Source: Theropithecus gelada | Lineage: Eukaryota > Chordata > Mammalia > Primates > Cercopithecidae | DNA: 64,000 nucleotides | Assembly (NCBI RefSeq): GCF_003255815.1 | Contig: NW_020257756.1 | Coordinates: 2,294,289 to 2,358,288 of the forward strand | Reading direction: 5' to 3' | In this document: positions 54,538 through 64,000 of the stretch, piece by piece | How positions within the stretch are numbered: position 1 is the first letter of the stretch | Layout: the number at the start of each line of letters is the position of its first letter | Notes under the pieces: generated by a model | What the model was told of the DNA's origin: nothing | Database searches by the model: none | Seen by the model: only the letters and a program-made list of their open reading frames with translations | Made by a program: the position numbers and the translations under genes

Positions 54538-56009
54538 ACTGAAGAACATTTTCTGCAATAGAAACTGAATGATCAAACTGGTGATCAAAGTCAGGTGAAT
54601 ATTGCAAAGAATATCCTTAGCCTGGACAAAGTATACATCAGAGATGATATTCTCACAATATAAGAGTAGATGTGCGCTGAGTAGAAAGGCCATTTTGGAT
54701 ATTTTCACAATAAATCTGTCTGCGAGAAATTGTAGGTCGCCACAGCTATAGTTCAGTCTTAGATGGATGTTGAATTAAATGCATATATGTGCTCTCCGAG
54801 TATAATGACTTTGACTTATAGTACTTTTTCAGCTTGGTGCTGTGAAGAAAAGTGGCTACTATAGTCTGAAGAGTAGTTTTCTGTAGAGTCTGGAAAATGT
54901 TCTTATACCTTTAATGGTAACTTAAAAAATGTTGTCTACAGGGTTCTATATTACACAGCTGGAGGCAAAATCTGAGTCCATTTCACAGAAAACATGGAGC
55001 CTTGATCATTAGATTAGTTCCCATGGTGGTATGCACAATGAACAACTTTTCAATCTTAAGAGTCAAAGTGTGGGTTTGAGTATGTTGGGTAAATCAATGC
55101 CATTTTAACTGCAAAAATGGAATGCAAAATATTTTGAAGATTTTTTTTAATACATAAGGAGTTGTAATGCTAGTATTTAGGGGAAATAACATTTCAAAAA
55201 TAGGATGATTTTGAGGGAAAGTAAAAATTTAGTACATCATGTTAATTTCCAAGTACCTATGAATGTAGAGTATGGTATCATAGATTGTGAGCTCCTAAAG
55301 GCAGAGGATACCTCTTATCCATTTTTTATCTTCCCATTGCCACGACACCTAGTCAACGCTAGATAAAGCTCTTTGGAGACACCCATCCAAAGGATCACAG
55401 ACAAGCCTCGTTTGAAAACGTTTCAACAGGTAACTCCCTATCACACCAATCAGCTCATGCCGGTTTCGACAGCTGAGGCAGAATTTCTTCTCTTGAGTGA
55501 ATATGTGCTTTTCTCTAACTTCCTCATGCTAGGTCTGTTCTCTGAAGCCTCACAGAACAAATCTGATCCATTTTTTTTTAATCATGTCAGAAAACCCTTT
55601 AGACATTTGAAGGCAAATAGAATGATGCAAAATTTTAATGATGGTATGGCAAGCATCATGCTATAAAGTCATATTCCGACTTCTCCCTTTTAGGACACAT
55701 TGGGTCTTATAGCAACCCCACCCCTACCCTGAGATAGAGAGAGAATATTCATACAACATAAATTTTGTGTCAATTTTAGGGGGTTTCTACATTCCCTAAG
55801 AACCCTCCTCTGCTCCCAGGTTAGGACTTCTGCTCCAAAATCTATTTCACAACATGACACTCCTTCCAGGACTGGAGAAAGAATTTTCCCATGTGTGGAC
55901 AAGGAACACTGTGAATTCTTGATCTTGAGCTGAGTGACTATCAATGTTGAAAATCATATGAATGTTAATCATAGTAGAGCATGTAGTGAAACTGCCTTTG
56001 CAGAGAGTA
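54538..56009. other. Unassigned sequence
   Basis: Includes a short old-repeat-like stretch at 55280-55360 (TTGTGAGCTCCTAAAGGCAG). No gene supported. Confidence 0.4.
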
Positions 56010-56755
56010 TGACAGTGGGAGAAGTCTAGCATGACTGACTCCATCTTGCTTCTGCCCTCACAGGTTGGTTCTCCTTGCTCATTCCTGGGTGTAGGCCAAG
56101 CTAACCATGGGAGGAAATTAGTTTATAGTTTAACTTTGAAGCAGGGATGATAATATTCTCTCTCTAAAACGGACCCCCTCCTTGTGTGGGGTCTGAAACT
56201 GCCTTTCTAAGACTAATGAAAGGCCACAAGATTATGGGAGGGGGCTGAATTCTGCTATAATGTAGGTGTAGTTTTGAAGAATCCGTTATTGTTCAGGGGT
56301 CTTGTGGCCAGAGGTGACAAGATTTGTGACTTTCCCAATTGCTCCTATAAATAACATTACTATTGTGGAACCTGAGATTGGCCTTTTGAGGTGTTTTTCA
56401 AACGTTTGCATTCTGGCAACCAACTGACTCCACCAGGACCCATGACTCATGAATCAATTGGCTCTGTGCCTCCACCCAGAGGCTGACTCAGTACATGAGG
56501 ACTGTTTTCCACCTTCCTTATGATATAATTCCCAACCAATCAGCAGCACCCATCCCCTACCCCCATGCCTGCCAAATTATCCATAAAAACCTTAGCCTCT
56601 GAGTTCTCAGGGAGTCTGATTTGAGTAGTAAGCCCCATCCTTCGGCTTGACTGGCTCTGTGATTATTAAACTCTTTCTTTGCTGCAAAACCCTGCTATTC
56701 TCAGTGCATTGGCTTTTCTGGGCAGCTGGCAAAATGAACCCATTGGGGGATTACA
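56010..56755 (+). mobile_element. Probable solo ERV1-type LTR
   Basis: About 745 bp from TGACAGTGGGAGAAG to GGGGGATTACA. It has LTR promoter layout: CCAAT-type AACCAATCAGCAGC (56533), a TATA-like CCATAAAAACC (56580) and ATTAAACTCTTTC poly(A)-type signal (56666) followed by a GC-rich R/U5-like end. No coding sequence. Target duplication not found; family not assigned. Confidence 0.7.
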
Positions 56756-57604
56756 GTAGTGTCTGTGGAATAGTGAAATATTCAAAGAGAGATTTTGTTA
56801 AGTGAGTAGACCCCAGAGGTTGGAAAGTGGTTGGAGCTGGAGGCTTGGGAGTTATCAACATAGAGGCAGAAATTGAATTTAATTAATACAACAAATATAT
56901 ATTGAGCACCTGCGTGAACTGGGTGTTCTGTTAAGCATAGGGATAAAATTATGAGCATTAGCATGTGTTACTAGCTTTAGAGTTTGTATCTACTTGTTGG
57001 AGCCTCAGGGAGAACAGGTAGATAGAGTAAAAGAGACACCCCTATAGTAATAATTAAAAGGATATGTTCATTTATGTAAATATGACTTTCTAATTTTTTA
57101 GGAATTGAATTGAAATTCTGTCATTTTACTAAAGTTCGGAAATAGTAAAATGTCATCTAAATTTTGGGGGGGCTATTAAAAATGGCATTTAAATTTATGT
57201 ACGAAATGAAAAATGAAGCAAGTGTTGTCATAGTTTGACAGGTATAATAACTTATCCTGTAATGCAAACAGTAACCTAATAGCAAGATGCTAATGTTGCT
57301 TTGGTGCAGGTGTTGCTAATTAGCTATTGGATTAGCCTGTATCATATTCTTTTCTCTCACCTATGCATAATATTTGTGCAAAATGCAAATGGAAGCTCTA
57401 AGCTGAAATGTTTAAGTGCCAATCTTAAACACTGGTTTGACCTTGAAACAATGAGGATTTTGAACTGGGCAGTGATTATGACTTAGTTGTAGTTTCGGTC
57501 TCAGTTAGATTCCTGGTTCTCCTCCCGACAGTCAAGGTTTACTGTCAAACAGGAAGTTAAACTCGTTTGGGGTCTGGCCAAGTGACTAGGTGAGAAGAAA
57601 GCCA
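56756..57604. other. Unassigned sequence
   Basis: AT-rich, no supported feature. Confidence 0.4.
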
Positions 57605-58631
57605 GAAGTCATTTCTTTCTTTTCTAATTTTAAAATTTTTAATTTTTTGTGGGTACATAGTAGATGTATATATTTATGAGGTACATGATATATTTTGATA
57701 CAGGCATATAATGTGTAATGATCACATCAGGGTAAATGGGTTATCTGTCACCTCAAGCATTTATCCTTTGTGTTACAAACAATACAAATATACTACTTTA
57801 GTTAATTAAAAATCTACAATTGAATTGTTATTGACAATGGTCACCCTATTGTGTTAGCAAATGCTAAGTCCTATTCATTCTTTCTAATTATTTTTTGTAC
57901 CTATTAACCATCCCCACTTCCCTGCTCCCTGCCCTTGCCAATCTCTGGTAACCATAATTCTACTATCTCCATGATTTCAACTGTTTTGATTTTTCTCTCC
58001 CACAAAAAAGTGAGAACATGTAAAGTTTGTCTTTCTGTCCCTGGCTTATTTCACTTAACTTAATGACCTCCAGTTCATCCATGTTGTTGCAAGTGACAGA
58101 ATCTCATTCTTCTTTATGGCTGCATAGTACTCCATTGTATATTTGCGCTACATTTTCCTTATCCATTCATCTGTTGACAGATGTTTGCCCATTTTTATTT
58201 GGATTAATAGATTTTTTCCTTTAGAGTTGTTTGAGCTCCTTGTATATTCTGGTTATCACTCCCTTGTCAGATGGGAATATTTTCTCCCATTCTGTGGGTT
58301 GTCTGCTCACTTTGTTGATTGTATCCTTTTCTGTAAAGATTTTTTAACTTGGCCAGGCGCGGTGGGTCACGCCTGTAATCCCAGCACTTTGGGAGGCCGA
58401 GGCGGGTGGATCACCTGAGATCAGGAGTTTGAGACTAGCCTGATCAACATGGAGAAACCTCGTCTCTACTAAAAACACAAAATTAGCCAGGCATGGTGGC
58501 ACATGCCTGTTATCCCAGCTACTCGGGAGGCTGAGACAGGAGAATTGCTTGAACCCAGGAGGCGGAGGTTACGGTAAGCCAAGATTGTGCCATTGCACTC
58601 CAGCTTGGGCAACAGAGCAAGACTTCGTCTC

Positions 58632-58662
<31 letters not shown>

Positions 58663-59440
58663 AAGATTTTTTAACTTAATGTGATCCCATTTGTCCATTT
58701 TTGCTTTGGTTGCCTGTGCTTGTGGGGTATTATGCAAGAAATCTTTGCCCAGTCCAACATCCTAGAGAGTTTCCTCAATGTTTTCTTTTAGTATTTTACA
58801 GTTTGAGGACTTAGATTTAAGTCTGTAATCCATTTTGATTTAATTTTTGTGTATGGTGAGAGATAGGGGTCTAGTTTCATTCTTCTGCATATGGATCTCC
58901 AATTTTCCCAGAACCATTTACTGAAGAGACTGTCCTTTCCCCAGTGTCAGTTCTTGGCATCTTTGTTGAAAATGAGTTCACTGTAGATGTATGGATTTTT
59001 TTGGGGGTTCTCTATTCTGTTCTATTGGTCTGTGTGTTTGCTTTTATGCCAGTACTATGCTGTTTTAGTTACTATAGCTCTGCACTATAATTTGAAGTCA
59101 GGTAATGTGATTCCTCCAGTTTTGTTCTTTTTGCTCAGGATAGCTTTGGCTATTCTGGGTCCTTTGTGATTTCATATAAATTTTAGGATTGTTTTTCTAT
59201 TTCTATGAAGAATGTCATTGGTATTTTGATAGGGATTGCATTGAATCTGTAGATTTCTTTGGATAGTATGGCCATTTTAATAATATTGATTCTTCCAGTC
59301 CATGAACATGGAATATCTTTCCATTTTTTGTGTGTGTCTTCTTCAATTTCTTTCACCAGTGTCTTACAGTTTTCATTACAGAGATCTTTCACTTCTTTGG
59401 TTAGGTTAATTTCTAGGTATTTAAGTGGAAGTCATTTCTT
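57605..59440 (-). mobile_element. 5'-truncated L1 with 13-bp target duplication, split by an Alu
   Basis: The L1 3' end is at 57618 and its truncated 5' end at 59427. GAAGTCATTTCTT is exact at 57605-57617 and 59428-59440. The 59183-59392 frame still reads DTHKKWKDIPCSWTGRINII and KMAILSKEIYRFNAIPIKIP, the end of ORF2 reverse transcriptase. Broken frames elsewhere; an older primate L1. Confidence 0.93.
58335..58677 (+). repeat. Alu nested in L1, 16-bp target duplication
   Basis: AluS-like at 58351-58661 with a 30-base A tail; AAAGATTTTTTAACTT exact at 58335-58350 and 58662-58677. Confidence 0.97.
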
Positions 59441-60329
59441 ATTTACTCTTCCTATTTCTAGTGGTTTGATTGCTCTGGAAGAAAGAGCAGCAGTTACTAG
59501 ACAAGTAGGGATTGTTTGCTTTTTGCTTAGCAAATATTTACTGAATACCTCCCGTGTGACAGCACTTAGTATGTAGTAGGAATGATAAAAATATTTTTTG
59601 AGTGAAAATTATCACTGGAGCATTACAGAAAGAATTCCATAATTAATTTGTAAAACTTTGACTTACCTATAGTGAGAAAATTTTTCTGTTTGTGCGATTG
59701 AAGTGTGGAAGAGGTAGTCATAATACTCATCAAAGAGCAAATACTAGTTTTGGATAATGAAATGAGTCTCCTTCTGGAACAAGACAGTGGAAAGCCCAAT
59801 GATCAGGGAGGGAAGCTACATCTAGATGATACAGTCGGAAGATGGTGGAACCGTGTGGAGCAGAGGGCCTTGCTGACTCCTGCAGGACACGTAGCATGAG
59901 TAAGAAATAGACTCTTATGTTAAGAGAATTTGAGAGTTTTTTTCCTATTTAATGGAAGGTTTTGGGGTTGCTTTTTTAACATCACATTACCTCATCTATC
60001 CTAATGCAAGAACTATTATGTACTTTTGATTCTCAAAAATTTTTGTTGTTGTTGCAGTTGTTGCTGTTGCAGCATTGTTTATTGTAATGAGACTGTGGAC
60101 AATTAAATAATCATCGTTCTCAGGTAGCTTAAATTATGGTGTCCCATATCATAGAGTATCAGGAAGCTATTTAAAATAATGTACTAATATGGAATTATCC
60201 CTAAGATATGTTGTTATAAGAAGAAAAAAGATACAGAATAGTGTTTACAGCTTTGATTAGTATTAAAAATATAGTAACTATCTATACACACATATATGCA
60301 CACAGATACACATGAACAAATATAGTATT
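59441..60329. other. Unassigned sequence
   Basis: Contains GTTGTTGTTGCAG-type triplet repeat at about 60040-60075. No gene. Confidence 0.4.
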
Positions 60330-61033
60330 TTTATTATAAAATATACATAACATAAAACTTATCATTTTAACCATAAAGTGTACATTTCAGTGGCATTAAG
60401 TACATTCACATTGTTGTGCAACCATCAGCACCATCCATCTCCAAAATTTTTTCATCTTCTCAAGTGGAAACTCTGTACCCATTAAACAAAAACTCCTTAT
60501 TCCCACTTGGCCCAGCCCCTGGAAACCACCATTCTATTTTCTATCTCTATGAATTTGAGCACTCTAAGTTGCTCATTTAAATGGAGTCATATAGTATTTG
60601 TTCTTTAGTGATGGCCTATTTCACTTAGCATAATGTCTTCAAGGTTCATCTGTATTGTAGCATGTGTCAGAATTTCCTTCCTTTTTAAGGCTGAATAAAA
60701 TTTCTATTGTATGTATATATGACATTTTGCTTATAAATTTATTTATTGATGGACATTGGGTTGTTTCTACCTTTTGGCTGCTATGAACATAGATGCACAA
60801 ATATCTGTTAGAATACCCGCTTTCAATTCTTTTGGTTATATACCCATAAATGGAATTGCTGGATCATATGATAATTCTATATGTACTTTTTTGAGGAATC
60901 TCCATATTGCTCTCCATAGCTGCCGCACTATTTTATGTTCCCACCAACAACGCACAAGTGTTCCAATTTTTCCATATCTTTACTAACACTTGTTAATTTC
61001 TGTTTTGCCAATTTTTTATAAATATTTTTTAGA

Positions 61034-61146
61034 GGTTTGGTTTTGCTATGTTGCCCAGGCTGAACTGCAGCTCCTGAGCTCAAGGAATCCTCCCACCTCA
61101 GCCCCCTGAGTACCTGGGACTATAGGTACACCACCATGATGGGCGC
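61034..61146 (-). repeat. Alu half element
   Basis: GCTATGTTGCCCAGGCTGAA to ACACCACCATGATGGGC; stops where the Alu central linker should begin. Confidence 0.82.
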
Positions 61147-61262
61147 TTCCTTTCTTCCTTCCTTCCTTCCTTCCTTCCTTCCTTCCTTCCTTCCTTCCTT
61201 CCTTTCTTCCTTCCTTTCTTCCTTCCTTTCTTCCTTCCTTCCTTTCTTTCCTTTCTTTCTTT

Positions 61263-61326
<64 letters not shown>

Positions 61327-61402
61327 TCCTTCCTTCCTTCCTTCCTTCCTTCCTTCTTTCTTTCTTTTCTTTCTTTCTTTTCTTTCTTTCTTTCCTTTCT
61401 CT
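61147..61402. repeat. (TTCC)n/(TTTC)n microsatellite, about 255 bp
   Basis: TTCC blocks, then a TTTC block of about 20 units (61265-61328), then TTCC and mixed units. Pure pyrimidine on the plus strand. Long frames across it are artefacts. Confidence 0.97.
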
Positions 61403-61734
61403 CAATGATGGTCATTCTAATGGGTGTGAAGTGGTGTCTCATTGTGGTTTTGATGGGAACTGATTATAGTGTATGGGATTAAAAATGTATAAATGATGAT
61501 AGGAAATCTTCCCTGAGTATTTTAGTCAGCTATGGGATGATATATTAATTTAGTTTTATTCTAAATTATTTTTTCACCAAAAAACAGAAAAGTACTTACA
61601 GTTCAAAATATTGCTTTTCCTTCTTCACCTTCTGCAGATGCAGAATAATGGCCAATATTTCAATAGTTTTCATTTGCAACTTTGTTCAATGAAGTTTCTC
61701 AGGTTTCCCTTAACATTTGAGTGCTATCATCATG

Positions 61735-61985
61735 CAGTGGTTAACAGTATAATTTCTAGAGCCAAGTTATTTCAGTTCAAAGCCTGGCTCTGACACTTAC
61801 TAGCTGTTTGACTTTGGACAAGTGACTTATTCTTTCTGTGCCTCAGTTTCCTCTTCTGTAAAATGGAGATAATATTGGTCCTACCTCAGAGGGGTGTTGT
61901 GATGATTACATAAGTTAATATATGTCAATCACTTGGAACAATTCCTGGGACATAGTAAACACTAAATGTACTAGTTGTTATTATA
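61735..61985 (+). repeat. MIR, nearly complete
   Basis: CAGTGGTTAACAGTATAATTT, GGCTCTGACACTTACTAGC, TGTGCCTCAGTTTCCTC and TCTGTAAAATGGAGATAAT lie in MIR order. Confidence 0.92.
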
Positions 61986-63439
61986 GTTAAATTAGAATCC
62001 CATGAATCATTTGGTAACAGTACATCGTTTAAATGTACTTAGAAACTATGTTATCTTACCCGGATCTCAAGCAAGGGAGTAAAATGGTTTTTCATTATGG
62101 CTCTTGGAGAAGAGCCTATGGCTTTGAACAGAAGGGTTTATCTGGTCTGTGTTGGTCAATAAAAAGTAGTTGAAAGTCACCTTCAGGACTTCTCTTAAGA
62201 GTAACTAATCTTTTGACACCCTGGGGCCTTGAATCAATGGTTGCAGATCAATATTTTCTATATTCAGTTATTGTTTCCTTTCACCTTATACACTATGGGC
62301 TGAAAATCAACACACTGTAGCCTGAGAAAATCAATGGAGTACATTTGTGGTTTAGAGAACACTGGATAGGAGACATATGTCCTTTTGGAAAACACATACA
62401 AAGGAAATTATGTAGACACTTTCTCAGAGGAATCCTAAAGTAATTACTGGATGAATTTGTGATCCGAGAGGTTTCTCCTCAATTACACTGAGAGTGCACA
62501 TCAATCACTTACCTTGCAGTAAACAGGCTATCTCAAGCATCCAAATAAAGACACCAAGGTTGTCCCTGTTAGAGTAATTGGCTCCAGTGGGCCAAAACTC
62601 AGAATTTACAAACCGCTTCTCATTTCTGGCCCATTTGGGCTTGATTTTCAGGGATGGTTACTGCTTATTGCTTTTAAAAGAATCTTATTTCAGCAGTCTC
62701 AAGGAAACATGTCTGAATGGTTTTGAGCTTTCTGTTTTAGTGGAACCAGATGAATTACTATCAGAAGCTAATTCACATTGTGAGTTATGTTTCTTTACCA
62801 ACATGCACTCCCTCTTGGGGAATTAAGAAAGCACTGCTTTGGTTTTAAAGTCAAGACCTCAAGAGTGCTGGTTGGCCCTTATACTAGGGAGTTAGTTCTG
62901 CAATAGCCTTCAAGAAATAAACACTTCTGTGGTTTGGATGGGGAGTGGAATTTAATGCTGTGTTTTCTGAATTCCCAAATGCTGTTTACCAGGTGAAGAT
63001 CATGTCAAGATAGATGTGCTATAAGATTTTCTTAAGTGAATGATCATTCCTTTCACATAGGAGAAACATGGAGAGGCAGAATTTGTATCTGCATTTTCTG
63101 AATGTACTAGAATATTGAAGATGGGTTGCTTATATTGCCATTTGCAAATCAGAGTCACACAGTTATTTAATCTTAAACAATTAAGGCTCAGGCTAAGACT
63201 TATCCCTACTTCACTGTGTAGCTATCAGCTAGCATCTGAGCTAGCTCAGGCTATGCTTCATTCTAGCCATGACATTGGGCAACTCATTCATTCAGTCATT
63301 TATTCATTGTGGAGATATACTATATTTTGAGTGGCAAGTAGTGGCTGGAAATACAGCAGTGAACAAAAAGAAAATCTGGTCCTTTATGTATCTCATAACC
63401 TTGTTGGAAAGAGTGACGTTGTCCAAATCTGAACCAAGG
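61986..63439. other. Unassigned sequence
   Basis: No gene or repeat recognised. Confidence 0.4.
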
Positions 63440-63832
63440 CAGTTGAGCTAACAAAATATCACAGCCTGGGTGGCTTAAACAACAGAAATTTATTTTCTGA
63501 CAATTCTGGAGGCTTAGAAGTCCAAGATCAGGGTGCGGGCTGATTCCTTTCCTGGTGAAGTTTCTCTTCCTGGCTTGCAAGTGAACGCCTTCTTAATGTG
63601 TGGAGATAGGAAGGGAAGTGGGGGGTGGAGAGAGAGAAAGAGTGAGAGAAAGTTTACTGATGCCTCTTCTTGTAAGAGCACTAATCTCTTCATGAGAGCT
63701 TTACTCTCATGACTTCATCTAAACCTAATTACCTCCCAAAGGCCCCATCTCCAAATACCATCACATTGGGGGTTAGGATGTCAAGATATGAATTTGAGGG
63801 CAGGTCATAATTCTGTCCATAGCAGGGATATA
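63440..63832 (-). mobile_element. MLT1-type MaLR LTR
   Basis: GGTGGCTTAAACAACAGAAAT, CAATTCTGGAGGCTTAGAAG, TCCAAGATCAGGGTG, TAATTACCTCCCAAAGGCCC are the complement of MLT1 LTRs. Confidence 0.88.
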
Positions 63833-64000
63833 AAATACTAAATAAGCAAGTACACAATGGGCCAGATGGTAATATACACTACAGAGAAAGATAAAACAAG
63901 GTCCCGGGAGAGTGTTGATGGGGCTGCTGTGTTATGTAAGATAGTCATGAAACGCCTTTCTGATAATGTGACGTTGTAAACTGGGACTTTAGTCTTGACT

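Larger units (their letters stand above)
60330..61455 (-). repeat. Old L1 3' part, split by Alu piece and microsatellite
   Basis: CATTCACATTGTTGTGCAACC, GTTATATACCCATAAATGGA and CACCAACAACGCACAAGTG are complemented old-L1 ORF2/3' text. It resumes after the insertion at 61403 with GTCATTCTAATGGGTGTGAAG. Confidence 0.8.

Noticed and set aside
55373..55666. 97-codon open frame with a plausible composition
   Set aside because: I looked for a retrocopy relationship but recognised no parent and no start context; not supported as a gene.
61046..61442. Three open frames rich in Lys/Arg/Glu or Phe/Leu/Ser
   Set aside because: They are translations of the TTCC/TTTC microsatellite.
1..64000. CRISPR array, operon or phage-like system
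   Set aside because: No spaced direct repeats, ribosome binding sites or dense gene packing; the content is primate repeats and spliced exons.
1..64000. tRNA, rRNA, U6 or Y-RNA genes
   Set aside because: No cloverleaf, A/B-box pairs outside Alu, or known snRNA starts were recognised by eye; a short diverged copy could still be missed.

Overview
The window looks like ordinary nuclear DNA from a primate, probably human or a close relative. It is AT-rich, has spliced exons with consensus GT/AG borders, and carries about 30 Alu copies (including an AluY-like one), primate L1, MIR/L2, MaLR/ERVL LTRs, a MADE1 mariner MITE and hAT MITEs. I found no bacterial, phage or CRISPR content and no tRNA or rRNA gene. 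Repeat and gene names come from recognition by eye; no database was searched.

Gene part (about 1-28.1 kb). The left edge is the 5' end of an L1 in minus orientation, inside an intron of the gene that follows. Four plus-strand exons (4198-4449, 12141-12264, 12556-12728, 21948-22109) join without a frame break into 236 codons. I recognise these as the C-terminal half of GXYLT1, a GT8-family glucoside alpha-1,3-xylosyltransferase that extends O-glucose on Notch EGF repeats. The upstream exons lie outside the window. A long 3' UTR follows, with candidate poly(A) signals near 22.8, 26.55 and 28.07 kb. The introns hold Alu, MIR and an ancient L1 mosaic (about 12.8-17.2 kb), plus an hAT MITE with its target duplication.

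Intergenic part (about 28.1-64 kb). No intact gene was recognised. The contents are: clustered Alus; a MADE1 hairpin of the type that gives rise to mir-548 genes (30.1 kb); a MER5A-like hAT element (31.4 kb); a twin-primed (internally inverted) L1 with its target duplication (31.86-32.45 kb); an L2 interrupted by an Alu (35.6-37.1 kb); several MaLR and ERVL LTRs; a broken processed copy of ATPSCKMT/FAM173B (39.3-40.1 kb) with an MST-type LTR in or next to its 3' end; a solo ERV1-like LTR (56.0-56.8 kb); an L1 with an Alu nested in it and both target duplications readable (57.6-59.4 kb); and an old L1 interrupted by an Alu piece plus a 250-bp TTCC/TTTC microsatellite (60.3-61.5 kb).

No previously undescribed system is evident. 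The points most worth checking are the L1 antisense promoter/ORF0 remnant pointing into the GXYLT1 exons, the ATPSCKMT retrocopy, the MADE1 hairpin, whether the GXYLT1 copy is the true locus or a duplicate, and a G-quadruplex-prone tract at 43.3 kb.
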